A stretch of 64,000 bases of DNA. It comes from a virus. The position numbers were made by a program, and so were the translations under genes. The stretch covers positions 1-64,000 of IMG/VR virus record IMGVR_UViG_3300032291_002123; one strand, given 5' to 3'. The notes beneath the pieces are model-generated. The model did no database searches. It was not told the origin of the DNA and saw nothing but the letters and a program-made list of their open reading frames with translations. Position 1 is the stretch's first letter. Each line of letters starts with the position of its first letter. This document shows positions 54,039 to 61,128 of the stretch, one piece after another.

Positions 54039-55034
54039 CTAACTCCTAACCAATGTATTCGAGTAGATGTCTTTGACAACATTTGCCCAGATTCTAGGCG
54101 TGTGGGTCTCGGCTTGGTATCCGCCAGCCCCGCCAATCAACACTCGCCCCTTACAATGCTTGTTAGCAAGGTCAGCGACAACACTTGAAGCATAGCGGTA
54201 GCCATCGTAGGTGTATTTCAAGCCCCAGCCCTCGCCCTCGTGTCCATCTGCCCCTGTTGCGAGCAGAATTACATCAGGCTCATACTCGTCAATCTTTTCG
54301 GCAATCAGGTCAATAGCCCAAGCCAACGCCTCGTCGCCCTCTCCTCGCTGTAAGTTGAAGTTATACCAATGCTTGTCAGGGTCAGAGTATTCGTAGTTGC
54401 CTAGGTCATCCATCCCTCGCAACCAAGTGTCTGAGTGAACAGGGTAGACTCCGTGTCCGTGAATCGAGAAGGTGGGTATGTCCGTATCCTCTAAGAGATT
54501 CTGAACGCCGTCGCCAGCGTTTACATCCCAATCGATGTAGGCAACTTTCAAGCCAGCCTTACGAAACTCTTTCGCAGCCCAAGCGAAGTCATTGAATACA
54601 CAGAAGCCCTCAGACCAGCCGTATTGTGCGTGGTGTTTAGCACCCTGTGGATTGAAGCCAACCTGAGTTTCGCCAGCAATCATTTTCTCAACAAGGCGAG
54701 CAGTTCCAGCGAACATCTGAAAGGCGGTGTTGCCCATCTCTGTGCGCTTTCCATCCCAATCGTGAGACACTCCCTTATCAATTACCTCGCTCACGAACTT
54801 AGGGTCGTGGATAGTCTCCAACGCCTCCCTATCGCCATCACGGATTTCGGGTTCGATAATCTCCACATTATCCGCACCAAGTTCCTCGGTAATGTATTGG
54901 GTAGCCAACTTAGCCCTAATCGGTTTCGTAGGGTGCGAGCCATCGCCAGAGCCTAACTGCCATTTGAGGTAGTCGTCGCTGTAAGCGATTGTTAGTTTAT
55001 TTGGGTATGTCAATCTGTCCTTTTTTTCTTTCAT
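54039..55034 (-). CDS. Histone-deacetylase-like amidohydrolase, altered zinc ligand
   Basis: 331 aa, full length for the arginase/deacetylase superfamily. GAKHHAQYGWSEGFCVFND carries the catalytic His pair (134, 135). VAYIDWDVNAGDGVQ keeps the zinc Asp170, but the usual His at 172 is Asn (codon AAC at 54519-54521). TGADGHEGEG keeps Asp264 and GGAGGY the transition-state Tyr307. It therefore resembles AcuC/HDAC-type enzymes that remove acetyl groups from lysine or polyamines, but activity is uncertain. A TTG seven codons downstream has a better ribosome site (AAAGGACAG) and may be the true start. Promoter at 55044-55072. Confidence 0.85.
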   Translation of the reverse strand: MKEKKDRLTYPNKLTIAYSDDYLKWQLGSGDGSHPTKPIRAKLATQYITEELGADNVEIIEPEIRDGDREALETIHDPKFVSEVIDKGVSHDWDGKRTEMGNTAFQMFAGTARLVEKMIAGETQVGFNPQGAKHHAQYGWSEGFCVFNDFAWAAKEFRKAGLKVAYIDWDVNAGDGVQNLLEDTDIPTFSIHGHGVYPVHSDTWLRGMDDLGNYEYSDPDKHWYNFNLQRGEGDEALAWAIDLIAEKIDEYEPDVILLATGADGHEGEGWGLKYTYDGYRYASSVVADLANKHCKGRVLIGGAGGYQAETHTPRIWANVVKDIYSNTLVRS

Positions 55035-55043
55035 CGTGTTTCT

Positions 55044-55072
55044 AAGTTATCAAATAAACTAGAAAAAGTCAA
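55044..55072 (-). promoter_or_regulatory. Promoter of the deacetylase-like gene
   Basis: TTGACT, 17-bp spacer, TAACTT. The -10 is only 10 bp before ATG 55034, leaving almost no leader. A 25-bp element (55077-55101) abuts the -35. Confidence 0.7.
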
Positions 55073-55076
55073 GTTT

Positions 55077-55101
55077 TGCGTGGAAAATCCTTGACCCTTT
55101 G
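55077..55101 (+). repeat. 25-bp bipartite element, copy b
   Basis: TGCGTGGAAAA-TCCTTG-ACCCTTTG, 5 bp upstream of the deacetylase-gene -35, in inverted orientation relative to copies d-f. Confidence 0.8.
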
Positions 55102-55122
55102 TAATAAGCCTTATGTAATAAC

Positions 55123-55248
55123 TTAGTCTCCGAGGTGTTCGTGCCTATCGTGCTTGTTCAGCCAATCGGTAAGCCAGAATAAGCCAGCCAGCATTATGAC
55201 GATAGAGCCAATAACAGCACCAAAAATTAGTAGAGTTTCCATAGCCAT
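55123..55248 (-). CDS. Tiny membrane protein, 41 aa
   Basis: MAMETLLIFGAVIGSIVIML forms one membrane helix, followed by a His/Asp-rich tail (NKHDRHEHLGD). No Shine-Dalgarno; a class I promoter element would start transcription at about the ATG. Coding status rests on the clean membrane helix and position. Confidence 0.5.
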   Translation of the reverse strand: MAMETLLIFGAVIGSIVIMLAGLFWLTDWLNKHDRHEHLGD

Positions 55249-55258
55249 AATCTAGCAT

Positions 55259-55289
55259 AAAAGAAACCCCCTGACATAAGTCAAGGGGT
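55259..55289 (-). terminator. Terminator overlapping a class I promoter element
   Basis: CCCC(T)TGAC-TTAT-GTCAGGGG stem followed by TTTCTTTT, just after the gene at 55306-55551. The same bases form a TTGACT...ATGTCAGGGG class I promoter unit (55255-55284), so the site may do both. Confidence 0.6.
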
Positions 55290-55305
55290 CGTGTCTTTTT
55301 AGGGT

Positions 55306-55551
55306 CTAGCCCTCCACAGAAGCCTCATAGAAAGGCGGAAGTGGTTGAGTTGATGCCAGAGCCTTGCCGAACTTTTCTATCGCCAAGCAGGTGTCAGCAA
55401 TCCAAGTGTCGTAAAGCACCTTGTCCACACCTGAGTGGGCTTCGTTCTTTTTTGCTTTCAACTCGGTAAGCGAGAACAAAAGAACGCTTTTCATAAATTG
55501 TAGTTCTTGGGTCTCGAACTCTACTGAGGTTGAGGTTTTTGTTTCTGTCAT
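55306..55551 (-). CDS. Hypothetical protein, 81 aa
   Basis: Helical (TQELQFMKSVLLFSLTELK, TWIADTCLAIEKFGKALAS); no family recognised. GGAGAAAGAA before the ATG; 14 nt after the zinc-ribbon gene. Confidence 0.75.
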   Translation of the reverse strand: MTETKTSTSVEFETQELQFMKSVLLFSLTELKAKKNEAHSGVDKVLYDTWIADTCLAIEKFGKALASTQPLPPFYEASVEG

Positions 55552-55565
55552 TTCTTTCTCCGTTT

Positions 55566-55994
55566 CTAGTTGTTTTTGTTGTTTAGGTAGTTGATGTAGC
55601 CGTCGCTGTTGATTTCTGCCTGATACTCGTCGGCATACACCCTCGGGTTAGTTTCTACTCTTGGGTAAGCACAGGTAGAGCAAAGGTCGTAGTCGATGTC
55701 AATCCCAACTCCGCAAACGCACTTGCGCTCCTCCAACTCCTCGGGTTCGGGTTCGATGTCTCGGGTATCGCCCTCGTCGATAATCGGGTTAGCCAATCGC
55801 TCTCGCTCATACTCCTCACCCTGAGCAACTCCAACCTCGTAGCCCGTGTCATAGGCGAGGTCGAAAATCATACGGGTGTTGTAGAGGTGTAGGTATGGTT
55901 CGGTCTTGTTATACCAATCCCAGAACGCAGCCTCTCGCACTCGTGCTTTTCGGGTGCTTACATCTAGGAAAGCGTTTACTTCGTCTTGTGTCAT
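55566..55994 (-). CDS. Zinc-ribbon protein, 142 aa
   Basis: Helical N-terminal half (REAAFWDWYNKTEPYLHLYN), an acidic linker, then a four-cysteine ribbon (KCVCGVGIDIDYDLCSTC). No catalytic motif. It could bind nucleic acid or protein. Promoter at 56016-56044 and AGAAAGGAC ribosome site. Confidence 0.75.
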   Translation of the reverse strand: MTQDEVNAFLDVSTRKARVREAAFWDWYNKTEPYLHLYNTRMIFDLAYDTGYEVGVAQGEEYERERLANPIIDEGDTRDIEPEPEELEERKCVCGVGIDIDYDLCSTCAYPRVETNPRVYADEYQAEINSDGYINYLNNKNN

Positions 55995-56015
55995 TTTTGT
56001 CCTTTCTACAATACT

Positions 56016-56044
56016 AGGTTAGTCCGTGTCGAAGTGTTTGTCAA
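56016..56044 (-). promoter_or_regulatory. Promoter of the 142-aa zinc-ribbon gene
   Basis: TTGACA, 17-bp spacer, TAACCT, inside the last codons of the upstream membrane-protein gene. Confidence 0.75.
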
Positions 56045-56207
56045 GTTCACTCGCCAAATAATTTACGGCAATCGCAAGAATTAGGAAACACCCACCGATT
56101 AGCAGATTTGAGAATACAAGAGCATAACCAAAAGTTCCGCTAAACAGGATTGCCAGAGCAACTCCTCGAAGTAGGATTACCAATCCCTCCCGATTGTTCT
56201 TGCTCAC
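56019..56207 (-). CDS. Two-TM membrane protein, 62 aa
   Basis: GTG 56207 is preferred: GAGGAACAA precedes it and it overlaps the upstream stop (GTGA). The longer frame from 56252 starts with TTG and no ribosome site. Two hydrophobic segments (LVILLRGVALAILFSGTFGY, LLIGGCFLILAIAVNYL). Confidence 0.7.
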   Translation of the reverse strand: MSKNNREGLVILLRGVALAILFSGTFGYALVFSNLLIGGCFLILAIAVNYLASELDKHFDTD

Positions 56208-56314
56208 TTGTTCCTCTGCGGTCTGCTCTTGGCGATTTGATTTATAGCCCAAGCAAAAGCCAACGCCCCAGATACAATCAGCCCAATAGCAGCCACTAAA
56301 AGTAGTTCTCTCAT
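56204..56314 (-). CDS. Tiny membrane protein, 36 aa
   Basis: MRELLLVAAIGLIVSGALAF is one membrane helix, with a basic tail (KSRPQRNK). Strong GAAAGGAC site, promoter at 56335-56363, and GTGA overlap with the next membrane gene. Confidence 0.65.
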   Translation of the reverse strand: MRELLLVAAIGLIVSGALAFAWAINQIAKSRPQRNK

Positions 56315-56334
56315 TTTGTCCTTTCGTCGTTTCT

Positions 56335-56363
56335 ATGTTAGCACATTATCACAGATAAGGCAA
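56335..56363 (-). promoter_or_regulatory. Promoter of the membrane-protein pair
   Basis: TTGCCT, 17-bp spacer, TAACAT; the -35 lies in the 3' end of the upstream gene. Confidence 0.65.
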
Positions 56364-56615
56364 CATACCAAGCCGTCTCGACAATTCTGCCTCACATTGC
56401 GTTGAGAGGTCGCCAAAGACCTCCTCAGCGTTCGGGATAGTTCCTGACCTGTCTAGGTAAGTAATCCCAGCGATAAGGCTCACGAGAGTGTTTACCGAGA
56501 ACTCAATCTCATTGTCAAAGTCTAAAAATCCAGCGGTGAAGTTGTCGTTCACTCGATTGACAAAGGCGACGATTTCGTCGTCTGTCATTTCGGTAATGCT
56601 TTTTTCGGCAGCCAT
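56349..56615 (-). CDS. Hypothetical protein, 88 aa
   Basis: Acidic, helical (SITEMTDDEIVAFVNRVND, AELSRRLGMLPYL). No family recognised. AAAGGC site before the ATG; TAAAAT at 56636-56641 is a possible -10, with a 25-bp element just upstream. Confidence 0.7.
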   Translation of the reverse strand: MAAEKSITEMTDDEIVAFVNRVNDNFTAGFLDFDNEIEFSVNTLVSLIAGITYLDRSGTIPNAEEVFGDLSTQCEAELSRRLGMLPYL

Positions 56616-56654
56616 AGTAAGCCTTTCTTTGTTTATTATTTTAGCAGATTATTC

Positions 56655-56679
56655 TGCGTGGAAAATCCCCTACCCTTTA
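56655..56679 (+). repeat. 25-bp bipartite element, copy c
   Basis: TGCGTGGAAAA-TCCCCT-ACCCTTTA in the gap before the 88-aa gene. See finding for all copies. Confidence 0.8.
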
Positions 56680-56726
56680 CGACAGAGCCGAACTCTCGCT
56701 CGGCTTGTCGGTGGGTGGGTGTATCC

Positions 56727-56945
56727 TTACCCGAAAAGATTTTTCCAGCAGGGTGGGCAATACCCTGATTGGAAACGCTCACGCTGGTCGGCGGTGAGAT
56801 TAGGGAAAGCGTTTTGTATCAACGCCCCCTGATTGTAATCGAACAGGTTCTTGGAACTGACCTCAACCTGAATAGTTCCCTCACACTTAGGGCAAGGCTT
56901 AGAGGTTGCGAGATACTCGCCCTCTTTGATTTTCTCGAACTTCAT
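56727..56945 (-). CDS. Zinc-ribbon protein, 72 aa
   Basis: CPKCEGTIQVEV and SGYCPPCWKNLFG supply two CxxC knuckles about 40 residues apart. Small treble-clef or ribbon proteins of this type are common in phage early regions; partner unknown. AAGGAGAGCAAA ribosome site. Confidence 0.75.
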   Translation of the reverse strand: MKFEKIKEGEYLATSKPCPKCEGTIQVEVSSKNLFDYNQGALIQNAFPNLTADQRERFQSGYCPPCWKNLFG

Positions 56946-56969
56946 TTTGCTCTCCTTTTTATTTTCTAA

Positions 56970-57107
56970 CTAAACACGAACTCGGTAAACTCGCCAAGCG
57001 AGATTTCGCCACGGATAAGTTGCCATAGCAAAAGTGTCTGCCTCTTTTTTCGTAGCGAACTGATAAGGCTGAACACCTTGACCACGAACCTCAATAACCC
57101 AAATCAT
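56970..57107 (-). CDS. Tiny protein, 45 aa
   Basis: MIWVIEVRGQGVQPYQFATK then a basic C-terminus. It abuts the upstream stop (TAAATG) with AGGAGTTGG as ribosome site. The pattern V-x-V-x-G--x-(F)-AT-KEAD resembles small phage proteins with a swapped hairpin; function unknown. Confidence 0.65.
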   Translation of the reverse strand: MIWVIEVRGQGVQPYQFATKKEADTFAMATYPWRNLAWRVYRVRV

Positions 57108-57596
57108 TTACACCAACTCCTGTTCATCTTGTAAAACCACAAGCGAGACCACGCCTCGCTCTTTGATTGGGTAGAACCCATACTGACCACGAGCAAAGTG
57201 GTAGTAGACATTAGCCAACTTGTAGCCCTTGCTCTCGTAGAACTTTTGCTGTTTGCCGTAAGAATTAGCAACCGAAACATTGACCCACGATACAGAACCA
57301 TCTGGGTTGTTTACTCGCCACACCTTGCCATACTTGCCGTCTACAATTTTTGCGTCTACGACATTACCCTCCAAGTCGAGCAAAGCGTTTTCGTAATCAA
57401 CGCCGTGATTGCGAGCCAAGCGAGCCTCACGGATGTGTTCACGATACATACCCTCGTGATAAAAAGCGTAGCCGTCGTTATCCAAAATACGCTGTTTGTC
57501 TAACTCAACAGCGTGAGCGTTCTGCTCACACTCGACAGCGTGAGCCTCCCACTCTTGTGGCGAAACTCCCTCACGATACCAAATCGAAACTGACAT
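57108..57596 (-). CDS. Hypothetical protein, 162 aa
   Basis: Helical, His/Glu-rich N-terminal half (EWEAHAVECEQNAHAVELDK), then a beta-rich half (GKVWRVNNPDGSVSWVNV). Not recognised. GAAAGGAG site; class I promoter at 57617-57646. Confidence 0.75.
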   Translation of the reverse strand: MSVSIWYREGVSPQEWEAHAVECEQNAHAVELDKQRILDNDGYAFYHEGMYREHIREARLARNHGVDYENALLDLEGNVVDAKIVDGKYGKVWRVNNPDGSVSWVNVSVANSYGKQQKFYESKGYKLANVYYHFARGQYGFYPIKERGVVSLVVLQDEQELV

Positions 57597-57616
57597 TTGT
57601 ATCTCCTTTCACTAAA

Positions 57617-57646
57617 ATAGTATCAAAGACTACTGACATTTGTCAA
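57617..57646 (-). promoter_or_regulatory. Class I promoter with inverted repeat
   Basis: TTGACAAATGTCAG, 18-bp spacer, TACTAT. The TGACA-AA-TGTCA inverted repeat covers the -35. Confidence 0.75.
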
Positions 57647-57648
57647 GT

Positions 57649-58098
57649 CTAAAAGCCATTGTTTTTCGCACAGACAGGGCCGATACCCTCGGCAACGCTC
57701 TTAGGGTCTGTCAGGAAAATACCGCAGACACAGCACATACCTGTTTCCATACCAAAAGCCTTAGCCTGTTCCAGCGACATTTTGTGTTCTGGTTTTAGGC
57801 GATAGATAGCCCCAGCCTCATACTCGAAACCGCCCTCTAATGCGTTCAGTTTCTTAGCGTAAAGACGGCTACTCATTTTGCTCGGGTGAACTCGGTAGAT
57901 GTCGCCGTTCGGCATACGATACATACCAACCTCGCCGACAATTCCAGCAGCCCGAGGTGCTTTTAGTAGCGAACCGATTAGGTCGCTAGCGTCTTTCGAG
58001 GTGAGAACCTCAAAGTTGATTTCCTCGCCATTGTAGACACGCTCGGTTAGGAGTTTCTCGATGAACTCCACCTGTCGAACTGATACCTTGTTAGCCAT
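57649..58098 (-). CDS. Cys-rich GIGPvCa-type protein, 149 aa
   Basis: The C-terminal CCVCGIFLTDPKSVAEGIGPVC motif, given as CCVCG and GIGPVCAK, is the conserved zinc-binding end of a protein family common in actinobacteria and their phages (CxxCGR-LTdp-S-GIGP-C). The N-terminus (SVRQVEFIEKLLTERVY) is helical and also typical. Probably nucleic-acid associated; exact role unknown. Confidence 0.8.
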   Translation of the reverse strand: MANKVSVRQVEFIEKLLTERVYNGEEINFEVLTSKDASDLIGSLLKAPRAAGIVGEVGMYRMPNGDIYRVHPSKMSSRLYAKKLNALEGGFEYEAGAIYRLKPEHKMSLEQAKAFGMETGMCCVCGIFLTDPKSVAEGIGPVCAKNNGF

Positions 58099-58125
58099 TT
58101 GCTATCCTCTCTCTCTTACAACTAA

Positions 58126-58155
58126 AAGATAGCACACCCCCCTGACATTTGTCAA
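58126..58155 (-). promoter_or_regulatory. Class I promoter with inverted repeat
   Basis: TTGACAAATGTCAGGGG, 18-bp spacer, TATCTT, 28 bp before ATG 58098. Confidence 0.8.
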
Positions 58156-58216
58156 TTCCTATTAGGCGTGTCGCTTATGTAATTATTTTGCCAGGCGGTT
58201 GCTAGGCTGCCTCGCT

Positions 58217-58241
58217 CAAAGGGTGGGGCTTTTTCCACGCA
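58217..58241 (-). repeat. 25-bp bipartite element, copy d
   Basis: TGCGTGGAAAA-AGCCCC-ACCCTTTG on the minus strand, between terminator 58281-58315 and the class I promoter. Confidence 0.8.
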
Positions 58242-58280
58242 AAACCAGCCAAAAATAAAAGATAGTTAGCGTAAGTAATA

Positions 58281-58315
58281 AAAAAAGAACCTTGCCTCTC
58301 GGCAAAGTTCTTTTT
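58281..58315 (-). terminator. Intrinsic terminator
   Basis: AAAAAGAAC-TTGCC / GGCAA-GTTCTTTTT hairpin with flanking A and T runs, after the gene at 58329. It could work on both strands. Confidence 0.75.
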
Positions 58316-58328
58316 CGTGTGGTTCGGT

Positions 58329-58562
58329 TTACTCCTGCGAAAGTCGCTCGTTCATTAGAGCCAAGACCTGTCGGCTGTGAGCCAGCACTTCGGTAAGCCT
58401 CTCGACCTCGCTGTGTATTTTTAGGTCAATCACCTTTTGGGATAACTTGACCAATCCCTCCATAATTTTTATCTGCTCTGCCATAGCCCATACGATAGCC
58501 TCTCGTGGTGCGTTGGCGATTGTGGTTTCCCACTCCTCAATCGAGGTTAGTTGTTTTGACAT
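58329..58562 (-). CDS. Coiled-coil protein, 77 aa
   Basis: ATG 58562 is chosen over 58616 because AAAGGAAGTT precedes it. Mostly helical (EQIKIMEGLVKLSQKVIDL, EVERLTEVLAHSRQVLALM). Function unknown. Confidence 0.7.
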   Translation of the reverse strand: MSKQLTSIEEWETTIANAPREAIVWAMAEQIKIMEGLVKLSQKVIDLKIHSEVERLTEVLAHSRQVLALMNERLSQE

Positions 58563-58622
58563 AACTTCCTTTGGTTGTTTCGGCAAGGGGGAGATGTTCT
58601 CAATCCCCCGAGCCAAGTTTTT

Positions 58623-58832
58623 TTATTTAGCGTTTGCCCAAGCAATCGCTTTGTTGATTAGAGGTAGGCAAGCCATAAAGACCAGCCAAGAGAAATACAT
58701 CACGAGCAGGTTATCCCACACGCCAGCACTTCCCGGTTCCGCACCCAGAGCCATTAGCAATAGGTTTAGAACGACATAAGCCAGAAAAATTACAGGAAAG
58801 AAAATCGTTCCTCGAACTAATCGCTTTATCAT
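58623..58832 (-). CDS. Two-TM membrane protein, 69 aa
   Basis: Two hydrophobic helices (FFPVIFLAYVVLNLLLMALG, LLVMYFSWLVFMACLPLI) with basic ends. GAAAGGAC ribosome site; promoter at 58854-58882. Confidence 0.75.
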   Translation of the reverse strand: MIKRLVRGTIFFPVIFLAYVVLNLLLMALGAEPGSAGVWDNLLVMYFSWLVFMACLPLINKAIAWANAK

Positions 58833-58853
58833 TTTTGTCCTTTCGACATTTCT

Positions 58854-58882
58854 AAGGTATCAAACCACTCGGCTTTTGTCAA
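58854..58882 (-). promoter_or_regulatory. Promoter of the 69-aa membrane gene
   Basis: TTGACA, 17-bp spacer, TACCTT, no inverted repeat; overlaps the end of the 91-aa zinc-ribbon gene. Confidence 0.7.
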
Positions 58883-59154
58883 GCGTTGTAGTAAGACCAA
58901 TTTCGGTGGATTTCCTCTTGCTCGTATTCACGAATACATCTCGCACAATGTTGCTCGTCGTCTTTCGTGCTGAAAGCAATTTCCTCACCGCAGTTCGCAC
59001 AGCCCATTTCGGTAGGCGTAGGTTCGTGAGGTGCGTTTCCGTCTGCCTCCTCACAGATTGTTTCGTCGCCCCACACCTTGTCGCTAATCCAAATGCTCGG
59101 CGATACTTCTGTGATTACCTCTCCACAATGTAGGCACTCGTTTTTCTTGGTCAT
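58879..59154 (-). CDS. Double zinc-ribbon protein, 91 aa
   Basis: ATG 59154 is preferred since the ATG at 59163 directly touches the AGGAG site. CLHCGEVI, GCANCGEEI and HCARCIREYE give CxxC pairs for one or two ribbons. Similar to small phage zinc proteins; function unknown. Confidence 0.75.
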   Translation of the reverse strand: MTKKNECLHCGEVITEVSPSIWISDKVWGDETICEEADGNAPHEPTPTEMGCANCGEEIAFSTKDDEQHCARCIREYEQEEIHRNWSYYNA

Positions 59155-59175
59155 AGTTATCATCTCCTAATTTCT

Positions 59176-59205
59176 AAGGTAGCACTACCTACTGACATAC
59201 TCGGT
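59176..59205 (-). promoter_or_regulatory. Class I promoter element (half site)
   Basis: ATGTCAG at the class I distance from TACCTT; the -35 itself (ACCGAG) is poor. Confidence 0.45.
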
Positions 59206-59463
59206 TTCCAATACTTCTGTTAGTAGTCGGTCATAGTCGTATTCACCCAAACGGAAACCAGCCTCGACAATAATCTCTGCCAACTTCACGCCCAAGCCAT
59301 CTGCGACAGATTGGATTACTTCGCTCGACATCTCTTTTACGCCACGCTCTACTTCGCTTAGGTAGCCGATAGAGACATTTGATTTGGCGGATAGTTGTCT
59401 TAGTGTCCAGCCTCTCTGCGTTCGTAGGTCTCGAACTACATCACCTACGGCAACTCGCAACAT
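59185..59463 (-). CDS. XRE-family regulator, ClgR-like
   Basis: 92 aa from ATG 59463, which overlaps the upstream stop (TGATG). VGDVVRDLRTQRGWTLRQLS, NVSIGYLSEVERGVKEMSSE and VADGLGVKLAEI match the actinobacterial ClgR regulator of Clp proteases closely over the HTH. The acquired or phage-adapted copy could control host proteolysis genes or phage promoters. It is a candidate for the class I operator-binding protein. Confidence 0.85.
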   Translation of the reverse strand: MLRVAVGDVVRDLRTQRGWTLRQLSAKSNVSIGYLSEVERGVKEMSSEVIQSVADGLGVKLAEIIVEAGFRLGEYDYDRLLTEVLETEYVSR

Positions 59464-59870
59464 CACGACCAAACACCAGCCAAATACTTTTCGGCGGCTA
59501 GGTTTGCCTTTTCAGCAAAATCGATTGCCACATCTAGTTCGTGAAAAGGTTCGCTGAACCACTCGGTATCTGTTTCGTGTAGAACTACGAACCAAGAATT
59601 ATTTACCCAACAAAAAACTTCCTCGTCTTTGCCAGACCAATCGCTAAGTTCCTTGTCGGTCTTGATACCGAACTCCTCTAACTTATCGGTGTAGCGGATT
59701 ACTTCGTCGTGTCCATTTTTATTCACAGCGTTGATACGCATTTCACCCTCACGATAAACCGCAAAAGGATTGTCCTCGCTTGACCACACCAATTCAGTTC
59801 CAACTTCGTTGGTGTAGAACGCACTATCCTGTCGCTTTGGGTCAGTTCCGTATTTCGTCAGTTTTGTCAT
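59463..59870 (-). CDS. Hypothetical protein, 135 aa
   Basis: Acidic, with paired Trp segments (ELVWSSEDNPFAVYREG, EVFCWVNNSWFVVLHET). Not recognised. AGGAGAAAAAAC site; translationally coupled to the ClgR-like gene, so they may work together. Confidence 0.75.
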   Translation of the reverse strand: MTKLTKYGTDPKRQDSAFYTNEVGTELVWSSEDNPFAVYREGEMRINAVNKNGHDEVIRYTDKLEEFGIKTDKELSDWSGKDEEVFCWVNNSWFVVLHETDTEWFSEPFHELDVAIDFAEKANLAAEKYLAGVWS

Positions 59871-59884
59871 TTTGTTTTTTCTCC

Positions 59885-60064
59885 TTATAGATAGAACTTG
59901 TCGTCAAACTTTTGCGAGGATAAAAGTCGAAACTCCACTAACTTTTTTCCATTTAGTTTTGACCGAACGATTTTTTTCTCTGCGTGTTTCTGCGTGTTGG
60001 CGATAAGCGATACTTGTCGTATTCGTGGAACGCCGATGATTTCGTAGGTGTAGAGGTTAGCCAC
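59885..60064 (-). CDS. Small basic protein, 59 aa
   Basis: GTG 60064 overlaps the end of the upstream gene and has GAGAGGGG upstream. Beta-strand then basic helix (TQKHAEKKIVRSKLNGKKL). Function unknown. Confidence 0.65.
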   Translation of the reverse strand: MANLYTYEIIGVPRIRQVSLIANTQKHAEKKIVRSKLNGKKLVEFRLLSSQKFDDKFYL

Positions 60065-60335
60065 TATTGATACCCCTCTCGGTGAAAATCTCCAAGTGAT
60101 AGTTCTCCAAGAGGATTGACGCAGGGGCTTGGTTAGAGCCAGCAACGCTGTATCCACTCGGCAACTCAATCAACGCCTCTGGGTTGCCAGCGATAGTTTC
60201 CTCAACTGCTTTTAGGCAAGCAGGGTAGAGAACCTCGTTGATTGGCTCATAGAAATTGGTTGATAGGTGTAGCGAGATTTTCTTGTCTAATGGCAAATCG
60301 CTAGTTGCTATGCCTATGGCATTTATCAATCCCAT
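60057..60335 (-). CDS. Hypothetical protein, 92 aa
   Basis: No family recognised; helical centre (EVLYPACLKAVEETIAG). AAAGGACAATT site; promoter at 60372-60400. First of a small unit with the 59-aa gene. Confidence 0.7.
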   Translation of the reverse strand: MGLINAIGIATSDLPLDKKISLHLSTNFYEPINEVLYPACLKAVEETIAGNPEALIELPSGYSVAGSNQAPASILLENYHLEIFTERGINSG

Positions 60336-60371
60336 AATTGTCCTTTCGTCTTTTTCATCTCTTACCTAATT

Positions 60372-60400
60372 AGGTTATCAGGTTTATTGCTCTGTGTCAA
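60372..60400 (-). promoter_or_regulatory. Promoter of the 92-aa gene
   Basis: TTGACA, 17-bp spacer, TAACCT, overlapping the last codons of the 72-aa gene. Confidence 0.75.
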
Positions 60401-60602
60401 TCTCGGTAGAGTTCGGCACTTGTCCTACAAAGGTCAGCATAGGACCTGCGTAGGTTGGGTCGTTCACGAGGTTCGAGAAATACGACACGAGTTCCTTAGA
60501 ACTCTCTGCCACAAACTTGACGGCACTCGCCTCGTCTGTGATTGTGCCAGACTTCTCGACCTCGAATACGAACTCGACATTTACTTTGTAAGTTTCAGCC
60601 AT
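60384..60602 (-). CDS. Hypothetical acidic protein, 72 aa
   Basis: Beta-strand first (YKVNVEFVFEVEKSGTI) then helix (AVKFVAESSKELVSYFSNL), a small alpha/beta fold. GCAGGAAAT site. Function unknown. Confidence 0.7.
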   Translation of the reverse strand: MAETYKVNVEFVFEVEKSGTITDEASAVKFVAESSKELVSYFSNLVNDPTYAGPMLTFVGQVPNSTEIDTEQ

Positions 60603-60645
60603 TTTATTTCCTGCTTTCAGTTGGTTCTATTTTACACCAACTGCC

Positions 60646-61128
60646 TTATGTGATTAGTGAGTTTAGGTGAATACGAGCATCAAGGTAGATGTCCTCGTTT
60701 TCTCCTTCTCCAACGCTCTCCCACTCCTCGCTTTCCTTGTTCCAAACATCAGCACTACCAAACAAAGCCTCTGCTCTGTCGTCGTCTAGGAAAGTAATAG
60801 TTGGCTTGCCGTTGTTCATCTCTACCGCAACCACGAAATAAACCTGCTTGGTGTCTGGGAAATCCATACCAAACAGACTTTCGAGGCTGTCGTATTGGTC
60901 AAGATTTTCATCAAGCCACTCCTCGAACTCCTTGGTGTATTCGGTATCGGTGATTAGCCAATTACCATCATTGTAAGAATTATCCTTGCTCAATTCCAGC
61001 CATTGTTTAGTTCCTCGCCAGAGGAACGCAACACTTCGCTTTTGATTGTCGGCGTAGTCCTCAACGCTTTTGATTTCTACATCTGGGATAAATGCGTTGT
61101 TGGGTGTTGCGTAAATGTCGTATGTCAT
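60646..61128 (-). CDS. Hypothetical acidic protein, 160 aa
   Basis: Very acidic with Trp clusters (VAFLWRGTKQWLELSKDNS, EFEEWLDENLDQYDSLESL). It could be a DNA mimic, but no family was recognised. ATG overlaps the upstream stop (TGATG). Confidence 0.7.
   Translation of the reverse strand: MTYDIYATPNNAFIPDVEIKSVEDYADNQKRSVAFLWRGTKQWLELSKDNSYNDGNWLITDTEYTKEFEEWLDENLDQYDSLESLFGMDFPDTKQVYFVVAVEMNNGKPTITFLDDDRAEALFGSADVWNKESEEWESVGEGENEDIYLDARIHLNSLIT

Noticed and set aside
53885-54136. 83-aa minus-strand ORF
   Set aside because: Different frame from the 55-aa membrane protein, overlaps the deacetylase gene end, and lacks a hydrophobic or conserved segment.
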